NCBI GenBank assembly: GCA_020853795.1 | Contig: JADYYF010000071.1 | Location: 21,759-85,758 of the forward strand | Direction of reading: 5' to 3' | Source: Candidatus Zixiibacteriota bacterium | Lineage (GTDB): Bacteria; Zixibacteria; MSB-5A5; CAIYYT01 | Length of the DNA stretch: 64,000 nucleotides | Shown: one piece after another, positions 17,064 to 26,770 of the stretch | How the letters are laid out: each line of letters starts with the position of its first letter | How positions within the stretch are numbered: the first letter of the stretch is position 1 | Position numbers and translations under genes: made by a program | Notes under the pieces: model-generated | Database searches by the model: none | What the model saw: the letters and a program-made list of their open reading frames with translations, nothing else | Told to the model about the DNA's origin: nothing

Positions 17064-18749
17064 CTATTTCTCGTTTAGGTCCCGCCGAGCCGTGACCTCG
17101 GCCTCGAAAATCTCGATCGCCTTTGCCACCAGCGGATGTTCGGCCCTTTCGGCCTCCGCAAACATTACGTTCGCCCCGCGCCCGCCGTTGCCGCCATTTT
17201 CACCCTTGCCGCTCCAGGCGGGATCGACGAAAAAGTGGAAGCGTAAGTCGCGCCCGCTCACTTGCCGGGCCACCTGCTCCAACGTCTGCTGCAGACTGCG
17301 ATCCTGGAAATAGCGGACGTGCACCTCCCCCATGCGGTCAAACGCCACCGTCACCTTGTTCCCCTCGACCGCGCGCGGCTGCGCCAGCGATAGCTTGATC
17401 TGCAGATTGCGATGCACCGGCTTCAGCGCCGCCAGTAAAGCTTGCCACATTGTGTTGAGATCAAACTCCGGCGGCGGCGGGGTCGTCCTCGCGGCGGCAG
17501 GAGCTGCGATCGCCGGGGACTCGGCCGGCTTGGAGATCGTGAGCGTCGAGGCGGGACTTACCGATTTTTTTTTCGCCTCAGCCGTTTCCGCAGCCGCAGG
17601 TTTCGCCGCGCTGATCGTCCCGCCGGACAACTGCCTCAGCACTTCCTCGATGCTGACGCTCTCCTCCATCTGCATCAATTTCAACAGTGTGAGTTCGAGG
17701 TTGATGACGGGATCGAACCCGTCGCGGATTTTCTCCTCCAGCGCCACCAGCAGATTCTGAATCCGCAGCAGATCATTGAGCGAATATTCTGCCGCCTGTG
17801 CGCGATACTCGGCCGCTTCATCCGCGGTCATGCCGTAGTCCGCCCCCAGTTCGGGCGCGGCCTTGAAAACCAGCAGCAAGCGCACTTCCTCCTGAAACCC
17901 GCGCACGAACTCCGCCGCGCCGACACCGGCCTTCAGGACGTCGTCGATCTTGCCGATGATCCCTGCCGCATCTTTCCCGCGAATCAGTCCCAACAGAGCC
18001 CGGAATTCGCTGCGCGGCAGAATTCCCAGCGCTTCGGTCAGCAGTTTCATGTCGATCTGCTCGTGCTGCCACGAAGCCACCTGGTCGAGAATCGACAGTG
18101 CATCCCGCAGCGAACCGTCGCCGCGCCGCGCCAGTTCCGCCAGCGCATCGTCGGCAACCTGGAGCTTTTCCTTTTCGGCGATACCGCGCAGCGCCGCGCG
18201 CAGTTCCGACTCCGGGATCCGCCGGAAATCATAGCGCTGACAGCGCGACAAAATCGTCTGCGGCACCTTGTGCGCCTCGGTCGTCGCAAACACGAACACC
18301 GCATGCGCCGGCGGCTCCTCCAGCGTCTTCAGCAAGGCGTCAAACGCCGAGCCGCTCAAGCGATGGACTTCGTCGATGATGTACACCTTGTGCTTACCGC
18401 TGACCGGCGCGTACTTGATCGACTCGCGCAGCTCGCGTACGTCGTCCACCGAGGTGTGCGAGGCTGCATCGATCTCCAATACGTCCAGCGACCGCCCCTT
18501 GATAATCCCCACGCACGAATCGCACTGGTCGCACGGCTCGCTTCCCTGCGGATTGGCACAATTCAGGCGCTTGGCCAGGATTCGCGCCACCGTTGTCTTG
18601 CCCGTCCCCCGGACACCGCAAAACAAGTAGGCCTGCGCGATCCGACCATGCTCAATCGCGCGCGTCAGCGTCTCCGAGACGTGATCCTGCGCGAGCACTT
18701 CGGCGAATTTCTGCGGACGATACTTGCGCGAGAATACGTAATAGCTCAT
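17064..18749 (-). CDS. dnaX: DNA polymerase III subunit gamma/tau
   Basis: Clamp-loader ATPase of 561 residues. Start set at ATG 18749 (MSYYVFSRKYRPQKF), the family's conserved beginning; the upstream extension of the frame overlaps the SRP RNA. AAA+ domain with Walker A GVRGTGKTT (about 45-53), four zinc-binding Cys (about 64-79), Walker B IIDEVH (about 124), and sensor FATTE. Domain III ends near residue 365; an Ala/Pro-rich linker carries AAAAAAAAA coding for Lys393-395, then the tau-specific C-terminal part (about 440-561). See the separate entry for the A9 run, which may yield a shorter gamma product. Confidence 0.95.
   Translation of the reverse strand: MSYYVFSRKYRPQKFAEVLAQDHVSETLTRAIEHGRIAQAYLFCGVRGTGKTTVARILAKRLNCANPQGSEPCDQCDSCVGIIKGRSLDVLEIDAASHTSVDDVRELRESIKYAPVSGKHKVYIIDEVHRLSGSAFDALLKTLEEPPAHAVFVFATTEAHKVPQTILSRCQRYDFRRIPESELRAALRGIAEKEKLQVADDALAELARRGDGSLRDALSILDQVASWQHEQIDMKLLTEALGILPRSEFRALLGLIRGKDAAGIIGKIDDVLKAGVGAAEFVRGFQEEVRLLLVFKAAPELGADYGMTADEAAEYRAQAAEYSLNDLLRIQNLLVALEEKIRDGFDPVINLELTLLKLMQMEESVSIEEVLRQLSGGTISAAKPAAAETAEAKKKSVSPASTLTISKPAESPAIAAPAAARTTPPPPEFDLNTMWQALLAALKPVHRNLQIKLSLAQPRAVEGNKVTVAFDRMGEVHVRYFQDRSLQQTLEQVARQVSGRDLRFHFFVDPAWSGKGENGGNGGRGANVMFAEAERAEHPLVAKAIEIFEAEVTARRDLNEK
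17565..17573 (-). promoter_or_regulatory. A9 slippery run in dnaX, candidate gamma/tau switch
   Basis: Nine consecutive A on the coding strand (in-frame AAA AAA AAA, Lys393-395). Losing one A gives AAA AAA AAT CGG TAA, an immediate stop; adding one A opens about 29 codons ending in TGA near 17473. Either event yields a roughly 395-425-residue product containing domains I-III, the size range of known gamma subunits. In Thermus thermophilus an A9 run in dnaX is known to cause transcriptional slippage producing gamma. Function here is inference. Confidence 0.55.
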
Positions 18750-18792
18750 CTGCGTGTCGTTGAGTTCTTCGGCCGTCCCGCTTGGCGGGAAG

Positions 18793-18901
<109 letters not shown>

Positions 18902-19091
18902 GCTCCCCGTGACCAGTAACAAATCACGCCGGCAATCCAGCCGCCGCGATCCGCCGATCGATAATACGCCCATTCCGGCAGGCCGTCAATCGCTATTTTC
19001 GCCCCGCGCTTTCCCCTTGCTCTCTGTCCTCATGCGCGTTATTGTCTGACCGTACAACGCAGTTCGCGTTGTTCGATGTGAGGAGACAAAG

Positions 19092-20609
19092 ATGACCGTT
19101 CCCAGACCGCGCTTGCCGCGCTTAGCTTACAACTGGATCAGTTCGTTCGGTGCTTTTATCGCGCTCGCCACGGCCCTGGTGATCATTGTGATGCTGTTGA
19201 TCAGTTTCACCATGGAGCAGACCAGTGCCTACTTCGGCATTTTCCTGTACATGGTACTGCCGGCGATCCTGATCTGCGGTCTGATCCTGATTCCAATCGG
19301 TATGTTCCGCGAATGGCGCCGCTGGAAACGCGGCGAATCCTCTGAGTTGCCCAGGTGGCCGCTCGTCGATCTCAATAATCCCCGTCACCGCAACGCTACC
19401 GCGATCTTCGTCGTCGGCACCGTTCTCTTCTTCGCCATTTCTGCGGTCGGCAGCTACCAGGCTTACCACTATTCCGAGTCGGTCAAGTTCTGCGGCACCA
19501 CCTGCCATACGGTGATGGAACCGCAATACACGGCTTACCAGGCCTCGCCCCACGCCCGCGTCGCCTGCGTTGAATGCCACGTCGGTACCGGCGCCTCCTG
19601 GTACGCCAAGTCCAAGCTCTCCGGCGCCTACCAGGTCTACGCCGTTATGGCAAACGTCTATCCGCGCCCGATCGCCACCCCGATCCGCAACCTGCGCCCG
19701 GCACGGGAAACCTGCGAGGAGTGCCATTGGCCGGAAAAGACCTACGGGCAGGAACTGCGCACCTTTACGCACTACATGTACGACGAGGACAACCCCAAAT
19801 GGTCGATCGATATGCGCATCATCACCGATACCGGTGAACCGCACGCGGGGCAGAAAGCCGGTATCCACTGGCATATCAACCCCGACATCAAGATCGAATA
19901 CATCGCCCGCGACTACGGCCGCCAGGACATTCCCTGGGTGCGCGTCACCGAAAAATCAACCGGCGCCGTCACCCTGTACGAGGACGAAGCGAATCCGCTC
20001 GATCCGGCCGCCCGCGATACCCTGGCGGTGCGCGTGATGGACTGCATCGACTGCCACAACCGCCCCAGCCATATCTATCGCTCGCCCGACTACGCCGTTG
20101 ACCGCTCACTCCAGGCCGGTTTTATCGATCCAACGCTGCCCGGTATCAAGGCACTTGCGGTCGAAGCCATGGCGGCCGAATACGACACCAAAGACGCCGC
20201 GCTGTCCGCCATTTCGACGCGAATCAATGACCACTATAAGGAAGCCGGACTGCTGGACGATCCGGCTCGTCACAGCGCCGTGGACTCGGCGATCGTCGCA
20301 GTCCAGCACGCCTTCACCCAGAATATCTTCCCCTATATGAAGGCCCGCTGGGACGTTTACCCGAACAACATCGGCCACTTCAACGACATCGGCTGCATGC
20401 GTTGCCACGCCGGCAACCACAAGAGCTCCGCTGGCGCTGCAATCACGCACGACTGCTCCGCCTGCCATACAATTGTGACCCAAGGTCCGGCCGGTGCCAT
20501 GGAACGCGATTCCACCGGACTCGGCCTGGAATTCAAACATCCCGTCGATATCGACGACGCCTGGAAGGAAACCGGCTGCTACGAATGTCATGCCGGCGTC
20601 CAGCCTTAG
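19092..20609 (+). CDS. NapC/NirT-like membrane multihaem cytochrome c
   Basis: 505-residue inner-membrane cytochrome with three predicted N-terminal transmembrane helices (about 20-41, 47-71, 101-121) and a large periplasmic haem domain. Haem motifs: CGTTCH at 134-139 (a CX3CH variant followed by a Met, as in NapC-like first haems), then CVECH, CEECH, CIDCH, CMRCH, CSACH and CYECH, seven in all. The region SPHARV...CHVGTGASWY...SKLSG is typical of NapC/NirT quinol dehydrogenases. Likely passes electrons from the quinone pool to periplasmic partners; the porin-cytochrome operon at 45.6-49.2 kb is a possible recipient (inference). GAGGAGACAAAG precedes ATG 19092. The first half of the upstream gap encodes SRP RNA sequences. 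Confidence 0.85.
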   Translation: MTVPRPRLPRLAYNWISSFGAFIALATALVIIVMLLISFTMEQTSAYFGIFLYMVLPAILICGLILIPIGMFREWRRWKRGESSELPRWPLVDLNNPRHRNATAIFVVGTVLFFAISAVGSYQAYHYSESVKFCGTTCHTVMEPQYTAYQASPHARVACVECHVGTGASWYAKSKLSGAYQVYAVMANVYPRPIATPIRNLRPARETCEECHWPEKTYGQELRTFTHYMYDEDNPKWSIDMRIITDTGEPHAGQKAGIHWHINPDIKIEYIARDYGRQDIPWVRVTEKSTGAVTLYEDEANPLDPAARDTLAVRVMDCIDCHNRPSHIYRSPDYAVDRSLQAGFIDPTLPGIKALAVEAMAAEYDTKDAALSAISTRINDHYKEAGLLDDPARHSAVDSAIVAVQHAFTQNIFPYMKARWDVYPNNIGHFNDIGCMRCHAGNHKSSAGAAITHDCSACHTIVTQGPAGAMERDSTGLGLEFKHPVDIDDAWKETGCYECHAGVQP

Positions 20610-20671
20610 CACGACCGCCGCGATTCCCGGCCGGGCTCTGAGCGCTACTCCAACGAATCAGTCATCTACCA

Positions 20672-20708
20672 TTGACATAATCGTCTAAATCGATATATTT
20701 AGGCGATT
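20672..20708 (+). promoter_or_regulatory. Promoter overlapped by a 30-bp palindrome (putative operator)
   Basis: TTGACA (20672-20677), 16-bp spacer, TATATT (20694-20699). An inverted repeat AATCGTCTAAAT (20679-20690) / ATTTAGGCGATT (20697-20708), 12-bp arms with one mismatch and a 6-bp centre, covers the spacer and the -10 box. The geometry fits a repressor or a spacer-twisting regulator controlling the secreted dockerin protein gene. The regulator is not known. Confidence 0.6.
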
Positions 20709-20760
20709 ATTGGACACCCCTGCTCAGCGCTGCCGAGCTTTTCTGACAAATGGAGGAGAC

Positions 20761-22233
20761 GTGAATCGCACCGTCATCGGGATACTCACCATCGCGTTGT
20801 CTTGCTGCCTGCCACTTCGGGCCCAAGCCAGTGACTTTGTCTTAGACAGCATCGCCACCTTTACCTATCCGAGTGCCGGCAACCTCGGCGGCTCTGATTG
20901 CTGGGGCTGGAAAGCCCCGGACGGCACGCTCTACGGCCTGATGGGCGTGCGCAACGGGATCGCCGTCGTCAACGTCTCGGCGCGGCTGCCCGTTCAGGTC
21001 GTGCCCGGTCCCCAGAACAGTTGTTCCGCTTACTGGCGCGACATCAAGACGTACCAGCACTACGCGTACTGCACCTCCGAGTGCCTAGGCACCAATCAAG
21101 GCCTGATGATTATCGACTTGCAGTACTTACCCGATAGCGTCCACTTCGTGAAATCGATCCCGGTGCACCCTTCCGGTGATGTGACCTCGCACAATCTCTC
21201 CATCGATACCCTCAATGGCTTCGCCTATCTCGAGGGCCGCAATCAGGCTGCCATGTCAATTCACGTCTTCAGCCTGGCTGATCCGGAGAATCCCGTCCAC
21301 TTGCACAGCTTTGGCGATGCCATCGGTATCCACGACGTCCTTGCGACCGACGACACGATCTACGTCGCTGACGGCAACGCGCCCACCATTTCGATCTACA
21401 ACATGGCCGTCAAGACCGCCCCGGTGCTGATCTCGCGCGTCACGATTCCCAGTGCCGGCTACGTGCACAATGTTTGGCCGACCGATGATCGCCAGCATAT
21501 GGTCACCACCGAAGAGACTACCGGCAAGACGATCAAGGTCTGGGACATTTCCAACCTCAGTAACGTGCAGCTTGCAGGCAGCTTCCTCGGCAATTCCAAC
21601 GTTGCCCACAACGTGCACTGCTGGGGAGATTTCGTCTACATCTCGCACTACGCCGCCGGTGTCGAGGTCTGGAATATTGCCAATCCGTCAGCGCCGACCG
21701 TCGTCGCTCGCTTCGACACCTGGCCAACCGCTTCCGGATTTGACGGCTGCTGGGGTGCGTTTCCCTTTGCCGATTCCGGGTACGTCTACGGCTCAAACAT
21801 GAACGGCAAGTTCTTCATCCTGCAGTTACGTGACACGACCGTGGTGGCGGATGCAGATTCCGACGGCGTCGGCAACTTGACTGATAATTGCCCGCTCCTG
21901 GCCAATCCCCTTCAGGAGGACGCCGATCACGACAGTATCGGTGATCTCTGTGACAACTGCCCTGACAATGCTAACCCGGCTCAGCAGGATTCCGATAATG
22001 ACGGGATCGGCGATGCCTGCGACGCGCTCTGCGGCGACTCCGACGGTTCTGCCAGCCTCTCGATTTCTGACGCTGTTTTCGTGATCAATTACATCTTTGC
22101 CGGCGGTCCAGCGCCAAATCCGATGGATGCCGGCGACGTCAATTGCGACGGCAATGTCAACATCTCCGATGCCGTCTACTTGATCAGTTTCATCTTCGTC
22201 GGTGGAACGAATCCCTGCGCCAACTGCCTGTAG
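20761..22233 (+). CDS. Secreted LVIVD/choice-of-anchor B protein with type 3 repeats and dockerin
   Basis: 490 residues from GTG 20761 (GGAGGAGAC directly upstream). Signal peptide about 1-27 (ending RAQAS). Residues about 30-370 form a propeller-like region of LVIVD repeats (GIAVVNVS, GLMIIDLQ, TIKVWDIS, GVEVWNIA), the choice-of-anchor B family. Then thrombospondin type 3 calcium repeats (DADSDGVGNLTDNCP, DSDNDGIGDACD), then two dockerin type I halves (GDSDGS...ISDAVFVINYIF and GDVNCDG...ISDAVYLISFIF). Exported, probably surface or extracellular. Dockerins of this kind without a cellulosome are widespread in Zixibacteria-like genomes. Role unknown. Confidence 0.82.
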   Translation: MNRTVIGILTIALSCCLPLRAQASDFVLDSIATFTYPSAGNLGGSDCWGWKAPDGTLYGLMGVRNGIAVVNVSARLPVQVVPGPQNSCSAYWRDIKTYQHYAYCTSECLGTNQGLMIIDLQYLPDSVHFVKSIPVHPSGDVTSHNLSIDTLNGFAYLEGRNQAAMSIHVFSLADPENPVHLHSFGDAIGIHDVLATDDTIYVADGNAPTISIYNMAVKTAPVLISRVTIPSAGYVHNVWPTDDRQHMVTTEETTGKTIKVWDISNLSNVQLAGSFLGNSNVAHNVHCWGDFVYISHYAAGVEVWNIANPSAPTVVARFDTWPTASGFDGCWGAFPFADSGYVYGSNMNGKFFILQLRDTTVVADADSDGVGNLTDNCPLLANPLQEDADHDSIGDLCDNCPDNANPAQQDSDNDGIGDACDALCGDSDGSASLSISDAVFVINYIFAGGPAPNPMDAGDVNCDGNVNISDAVYLISFIFVGGTNPCANCL

Positions 22234-22446
22234 ATCGCGCCGGACTCATCTGAATTGGGCCCTGCTATCGGATCCGCGTTGAGCGGATAGCATGGCTCGT
22301 CCGTGACGTGACGATCACACTTGCCGAGTGGTCTTCCGATCCGCCTTGCGCTGGGCGTGATTGCGTGCAACCTTTGAGTCAGAATCCGGCCCCGTAGACG
22401 ACTCTTGCTTTCACAAGTTCAACCGCCTATTCTACGCTGCAAACGC

Positions 22447-23715
22447 ATGCGAGTCGTCTCTGGCGGGAGAAGATACAATCCGGTGGACAAGAACCGATCG
22501 GTGGGCTCTGACAATGCTCGAACGGGACTTCCCTTAAGGCACTTCTTCAGGTTAATCTGGCCCGGTTTGGCGATCGTCTTCATGATCGAGCTGGCGGCGA
22601 TCTGGTTTATCGACGTGACCATCGAAGCCGATGCCGGCGAATATGTACAGATCAGTGGTAATCTCGCCGCCAAGGGGATCTATAGCTTCGACGGCGAGAC
22701 TCCAACGCGTCTGCGTCAGCCGGTCTACCCGCTGTTTCTCTATCTGGTCTACTGGCAACTGGGCCAAAGCTACGCTGTCGTCAGGCTCTTGCAGGCACTC
22801 GTTGGGATCGTGGCATTTGTCCTGATCTTGAGAAGCTACGACTACCTGCTTCCGCGATCCGGTCTTCGCTGGGCATCAATCATCGTCGGCAGCTATTTCC
22901 CCCTCTGGATCAACTGCGTCTTTATCCTCACCGAAATGCTGACCATCTGCGGCGTCGCCCTCTTTGTCTATTGGCTGGTTCGCTCCGTATGTGAGGTCCG
23001 CCTGCGGCCGGCGGTTTGGTGCGGTCTTGCGCTTGGCCTCTGCATTTTGACCAGACCGATTGCCCTTTCACTACTCCTGCTCGTGTGGCTTCCCTTTCTC
23101 CTGCCCGCACGGCGTCGACTCCTGCGGTTGGCAGTGCTGATCGGAACCACGGTGGTCGTCGTTATGCCCTGGGCAGTTCGCAACGGCGCCGCGACTGGCG
23201 TTTTCACCCCGATTTCCGCTGAGCTGACCTACCATTCTCTCTACACGCGCGTACACAACGCCGAAGTCCCGGGTGATTCTCTCAAGTCATACCCCGAGCT
23301 GGCGCAGCGCGGCGGTAGTGACACCCAGGCCGTCGGCGCCCTCTGGCGTTCTTTCGCGTCCGATCCCTTACGCTTCACCATTAACGGCGTCGGCCGGATG
23401 CTTTACGCCTGGAGCTATTTCCCCGGCTCACGAAATTACTTTGATCGCCCGGCACTGCGTGTCCTTTCTCACTCGATCCAGGGTCTGATGCTCCTGGGCA
23501 TTGTTGTCGGTCTGCTGTTGGTGGATCGCCGCGCCCGGGTCCTCCTGCTCTATCCGGCGCTCTGCTTTTCTTCGGTACTGATTCTCACCGAGGCCATCTC
23601 GCGTTCGCTGCTGCCGATTATGCCGCCTCTCCTGCTGGCACTTGCATTTGCGTTGCGCTCTTGTTGGAGACGCCTGACCGATCATCCCGTCCAACCCGAC
23701 GGCCAATTTACTTGA
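22447..23715 (+). CDS. GT-C family glycosyltransferase, ArnT/PMT-like
   Basis: About 422-residue polytopic membrane protein with around nine or ten hydrophobic segments. The first periplasmic loop carries the acidic DAGEYVQISGNLAAKG motif (residues about 45-65), typical of polyprenyl-phosphate-sugar-dependent glycosyltransferases of the dolichyl-phosphate-mannose mannosyltransferase/ArnT group. Acceptor unknown. Start is uncertain: ATG 22447 has no clear RBS, GTG 22483 has GGGAGA at a long distance, and the frame opens with TTG at 22405. The 210 bp before it show nothing clear. Confidence 0.7.
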   Translation: MRVVSGGRRYNPVDKNRSVGSDNARTGLPLRHFFRLIWPGLAIVFMIELAAIWFIDVTIEADAGEYVQISGNLAAKGIYSFDGETPTRLRQPVYPLFLYLVYWQLGQSYAVVRLLQALVGIVAFVLILRSYDYLLPRSGLRWASIIVGSYFPLWINCVFILTEMLTICGVALFVYWLVRSVCEVRLRPAVWCGLALGLCILTRPIALSLLLLVWLPFLLPARRRLLRLAVLIGTTVVVVMPWAVRNGAATGVFTPISAELTYHSLYTRVHNAEVPGDSLKSYPELAQRGGSDTQAVGALWRSFASDPLRFTINGVGRMLYAWSYFPGSRNYFDRPALRVLSHSIQGLMLLGIVVGLLLVDRRARVLLLYPALCFSSVLILTEAISRSLLPIMPPLLLALAFALRSCWRRLTDHPVQPDGQFT

Positions 23716-23740
23716 CAATATCGACTCCTGCCCCTACCAT
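23712..23740 (+). promoter_or_regulatory. Putative promoter with very short leader
   Basis: TTGACA (23712-23717), 17-bp spacer, TACCAT (23735-23740). It begins at the stop of the glycosyltransferase gene. Start ATG at 23755 lies only 14 bp after the -10 box, leaving a leader of roughly 8 nt without room for a Shine-Dalgarno. Confidence 0.5.
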
Positions 23741-23754
23741 GCTTGCCAATCACT

Positions 23755-24909
23755 ATGGCGCTGACTTCTGACCTGCGTTACGATTTCTGGGATATCCTCA
23801 AAGCGCCGCGGCTGGCGATCTCGGGCAAAAACCTTATCGCTCAGGCGCGGCCGCTCTGGTATGGCTATTTGGCCTACCTCGTCCTGACCTACCTGGCGCT
23901 GATGTTCCAAGGTCAGTCCTTTGCGGAAATCTGGTCGCGCTTAACTCTTTTCCCCATTCTCGGCTGCGAATATTCACACTGGTACAGCTTTGCCCTCTGG
24001 ATTGCCGGCATTCTCATTGTGATCGGCTTCTATGATTACGGTAACCTGAAGGTGGCCAAACTTGCCTTTGAGGAGGTCCGCGGCAACTACTTCTATCCTC
24101 ATGCCGCCGCCGCGACCGATGCCCGCGCAAATCTGTTGCCGCTGTGGGTTGCCGGCGGACTGGTGCTGTTACTCATCGCGGTTCTGGCCGCGATTCAGAG
24201 TGTGCTCAGTCTGATCGCGCTGATTCCCGGCGTCGGTGAAGTTCTGTACGCGCTGCTCTACGCGGTGCCGTTTTTTCTCTGGTCGCTTTTTCTCGTCTTC
24301 CTCGCCTTCGGCCTGACCACCGGCATTCTCACCCTGCCGGCAATCATTGTTGCCCGCGAGAAAGAGACCTTCGGCGCCACCTTCTACATCTATAACATCA
24401 TCTGGTCCCAGCCGCTGCGCTGGCTCGGCACAACCGTCGTCGGCATCGCCCTGGCTAAAATTGGAATCTGGGTGCTCGGCTATTTCTTCATGCGCGCCCT
24501 CCAGCTCACCAATTTCCTTTCGACCCTCTTCGCCGGCGAGAAGGCCGGCAACATCCTGATGTCCGCCTACAACCTGCTTGAACCGGCGCGGCCGTTGCTG
24601 AACTTCTTCACGACCCTTTATCCCGGCTCGTCGATCGGTTACGACTGGATCAGTTTCGGCGGGCAATATCAACCGGTCGGTGCCGAGTACATCGCGGCCA
24701 TCATCATCGCGCTGGCACTGCTCGCGCTCTGGATTGTGATCATTTCTTACGGAATCAACATTATTACCTGTTCGCAACTGCTCGGCTTCCTGCTCGTGCA
24801 CTACAAGGAGGACAAGGTCAAGCTGACCGAGGACATCGCCAATCGCACGCCGGAACCGAATGAGATCATCCCGGACAAGCCGCTAACGGACGACCGGCTA
24901 CCCTCATAA
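23755..24909 (+). CDS. Polytopic membrane protein of unknown function
   Basis: 384 residues from ATG 23755 ([21 protein letters not shown]). An N-terminal amphipathic part is followed by about seven hydrophobic segments (residues about 35-58, 78-97, 130-150, 155-200, 225-250, 320-350), and a charged C-terminal tail ends in [20 protein letters not shown]. The hydrophobic pattern and [19 protein letters not shown] stretches suggest a multi-pass integral protein resembling membrane-remodelling or transporter-like DUF families, but I cannot name one. Precedes lepA by 31 bp, so may be co-transcribed with it. Confidence 0.7.
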   Translation: MALTSDLRYDFWDILKAPRLAISGKNLIAQARPLWYGYLAYLVLTYLALMFQGQSFAEIWSRLTLFPILGCEYSHWYSFALWIAGILIVIGFYDYGNLKVAKLAFEEVRGNYFYPHAAAATDARANLLPLWVAGGLVLLLIAVLAAIQSVLSLIALIPGVGEVLYALLYAVPFFLWSLFLVFLAFGLTTGILTLPAIIVAREKETFGATFYIYNIIWSQPLRWLGTTVVGIALAKIGIWVLGYFFMRALQLTNFLSTLFAGEKAGNILMSAYNLLEPARPLLNFFTTLYPGSSIGYDWISFGGQYQPVGAEYIAAIIIALALLALWIVIISYGINIITCSQLLGFLLVHYKEDKVKLTEDIANRTPEPNEIIPDKPLTDDRLPS

Positions 24910-24940
24910 CCGCCGCCGACGCCGCGTACTCACTACGACT

Positions 24941-26746
24941 ATGGAACACGTTAAGTACATCCGCAACTTCTCGATTATCGCGCATATCGACCACGGCAAG
25001 TCGACCCTCGCCGATCGCCTTCTCGAAATGACGCGTACCATCAACATCACGCATAAGCAGATGCTCGACAGCATGGATCTCGAGCAGGAACGCGGCATCA
25101 CCATCAAGGCGCATGCCATCCGCATGCAATACAAGGCCAACAACGGCCATACCTATATTCTCAACCTGATCGACACCCCCGGCCACGTCGACTTCTCCTA
25201 CGAGGTCTCCCGCTCGATCGCAGCCTGTGAAGGCGCCCTGCTCGTCGTCGACGCGTCGCAAGGGATCGAAGCCCAGACTCTGTCCAATCTCTACAAGGCG
25301 CTCGACCAGAACCTCGAGATCATTCCGGTCATCAACAAGATCGACTTGCCGCATGCCGAACCGGAACGCGTCGCCGACTCGATCGAAAACCTGATCGGCT
25401 GCCTGCGCGCGGAAATCCTGATGGCCTCCGCCAAGCAGGGCATCGGCATTCACGAAATTCTCGAGGCCATCGTCAATCGCATTCCACCGCCGACCACACA
25501 TGTCAAAGCTCCCCTGCGCGCAATGATCTTCGACTCCAAGTTCGACAGCTATCGCGGCGCCGTGCCGTATATCCGCGTCGTCGACGGCTCCGTCAAGAAG
25601 GGCGATCACGTACGCTTCTTCTCGACCGGTATCGAATACGAAGTCGACGAAGTCGGTCACCTGATTATCGATCGGGTGCCGGCGAAAAAGCTCGCCGCCG
25701 GCGAAGTCGGCTACCTGGTCTGCAACATCCGCAACGTCTCCGATGCCAAGGTCGGCGACACGATTACGCACGCCGAACACGGCGCCGATACGCCGCTGCC
25801 CGGTTTCAAAGAAATCAAGTCGATGGTCTATTCCGGCATCTATCCGGCGACCACCGAACGCTACGACCAGTTGCGCGAAGCCCTCGAGAAGCTCAAGCTC
25901 AACGACGCCTCCCTGACCTACGAGCCGGAATCGTCGCTCGCCCTCGGCTTCGGTTTCCGCTGCGGCTTCCTCGGGCTGCTCCATCTGGAAATCGTCCACG
26001 AGCGCCTCGAGCGCGAATTCGGCGTCACAATCGTCAATACCGTCCCCAACGTCGAATATCACGTGCACACGATCAAGGGCGATGTCGTCAAGGTGGACAA
26101 TCCCTCCAAAATGCCGCCGCCGCTGACCGTCGATCATATCGAAGAACCATTCGTCACCGCGCAGATCATTACTCCGACCGAGTACATTGGCCCGATCATG
26201 AAGATGATCGCCGAGCGCCGCGGCGAATTCAAGGCAACCCACTATCCTGATCCCAGCCGCGCCACGCTCGAGTTCAACCTGCCTCTGTCAGAGATCATTT
26301 TCGATTTCCACGACAAGTTGAAATCGATTTCGCGCGGCTACGCCTCGCTCGACTACGACTTCCTCGAGATGCGCGCAAGCAAGCTGGTCAAGCTCGATAT
26401 CCTGCTCAACTCAGAGCCGGTCGACGCCCTCTCCTGCCTGATCCACCACGACCGCGCCCAAGTGTGGGGCCGCAAACTCTGCAAGAAACTGCAGGAACTG
26501 ATTCCGCGGCAAATGTTCGAGGTTGTCATCCAGGCGGCCATCGGCTCGCGCATCATCGCCCGCGAATCGGTGCGGCCGATGCGCAAAAACGTCACCGCCA
26601 AGTGCTATGGCGGCGATATCTCGCGCAAACGCAAACTGCTGGAAAAACAGAAAGAGGGGAAGAAGAAGATGAAGCAGATCGGCTCTGTCGAACTCCCGCA
26701 GGAAGCCTTCCTCGCCGTCCTCCAAATCGACCGCGACGGGGAATGA
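24941..26746 (+). CDS. lepA: Elongation factor 4 (LepA), back-translocating GTPase
   Basis: 601-residue ribosome-associated GTPase, normal length. G domain with [15 protein letters not shown] (G1), RGITIKA (G2), DTPGHVDF (G3) and NKIDLP (G4); domain II, EF-G-like domains III and V ([14 protein letters not shown]), and the LepA-specific C-terminal domain with [19 protein letters not shown]. Ends in [14 protein letters not shown]. Highly conserved; no oddities. Confidence 0.97.
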   Translation: MEHVKYIRNFSIIAHIDHGKSTLADRLLEMTRTINITHKQMLDSMDLEQERGITIKAHAIRMQYKANNGHTYILNLIDTPGHVDFSYEVSRSIAACEGALLVVDASQGIEAQTLSNLYKALDQNLEIIPVINKIDLPHAEPERVADSIENLIGCLRAEILMASAKQGIGIHEILEAIVNRIPPPTTHVKAPLRAMIFDSKFDSYRGAVPYIRVVDGSVKKGDHVRFFSTGIEYEVDEVGHLIIDRVPAKKLAAGEVGYLVCNIRNVSDAKVGDTITHAEHGADTPLPGFKEIKSMVYSGIYPATTERYDQLREALEKLKLNDASLTYEPESSLALGFGFRCGFLGLLHLEIVHERLEREFGVTIVNTVPNVEYHVHTIKGDVVKVDNPSKMPPPLTVDHIEEPFVTAQIITPTEYIGPIMKMIAERRGEFKATHYPDPSRATLEFNLPLSEIIFDFHDKLKSISRGYASLDYDFLEMRASKLVKLDILLNSEPVDALSCLIHHDRAQVWGRKLCKKLQELIPRQMFEVVIQAAIGSRIIARESVRPMRKNVTAKCYGGDISRKRKLLEKQKEGKKKMKQIGSVELPQEAFLAVLQIDRDGE

Positions 26747-26770
26747 CTCCCGGTTGAGTGGAAATGCAGC

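Noticed and set aside
24866..26242. Long open frame (458 codons) antisense to lepA
   Set aside because: It mirrors the strongly conserved lepA and has the composition of a GC-rich codon-position shadow (Asp/Val/Gly/Arg-rich), with no signature of its own.
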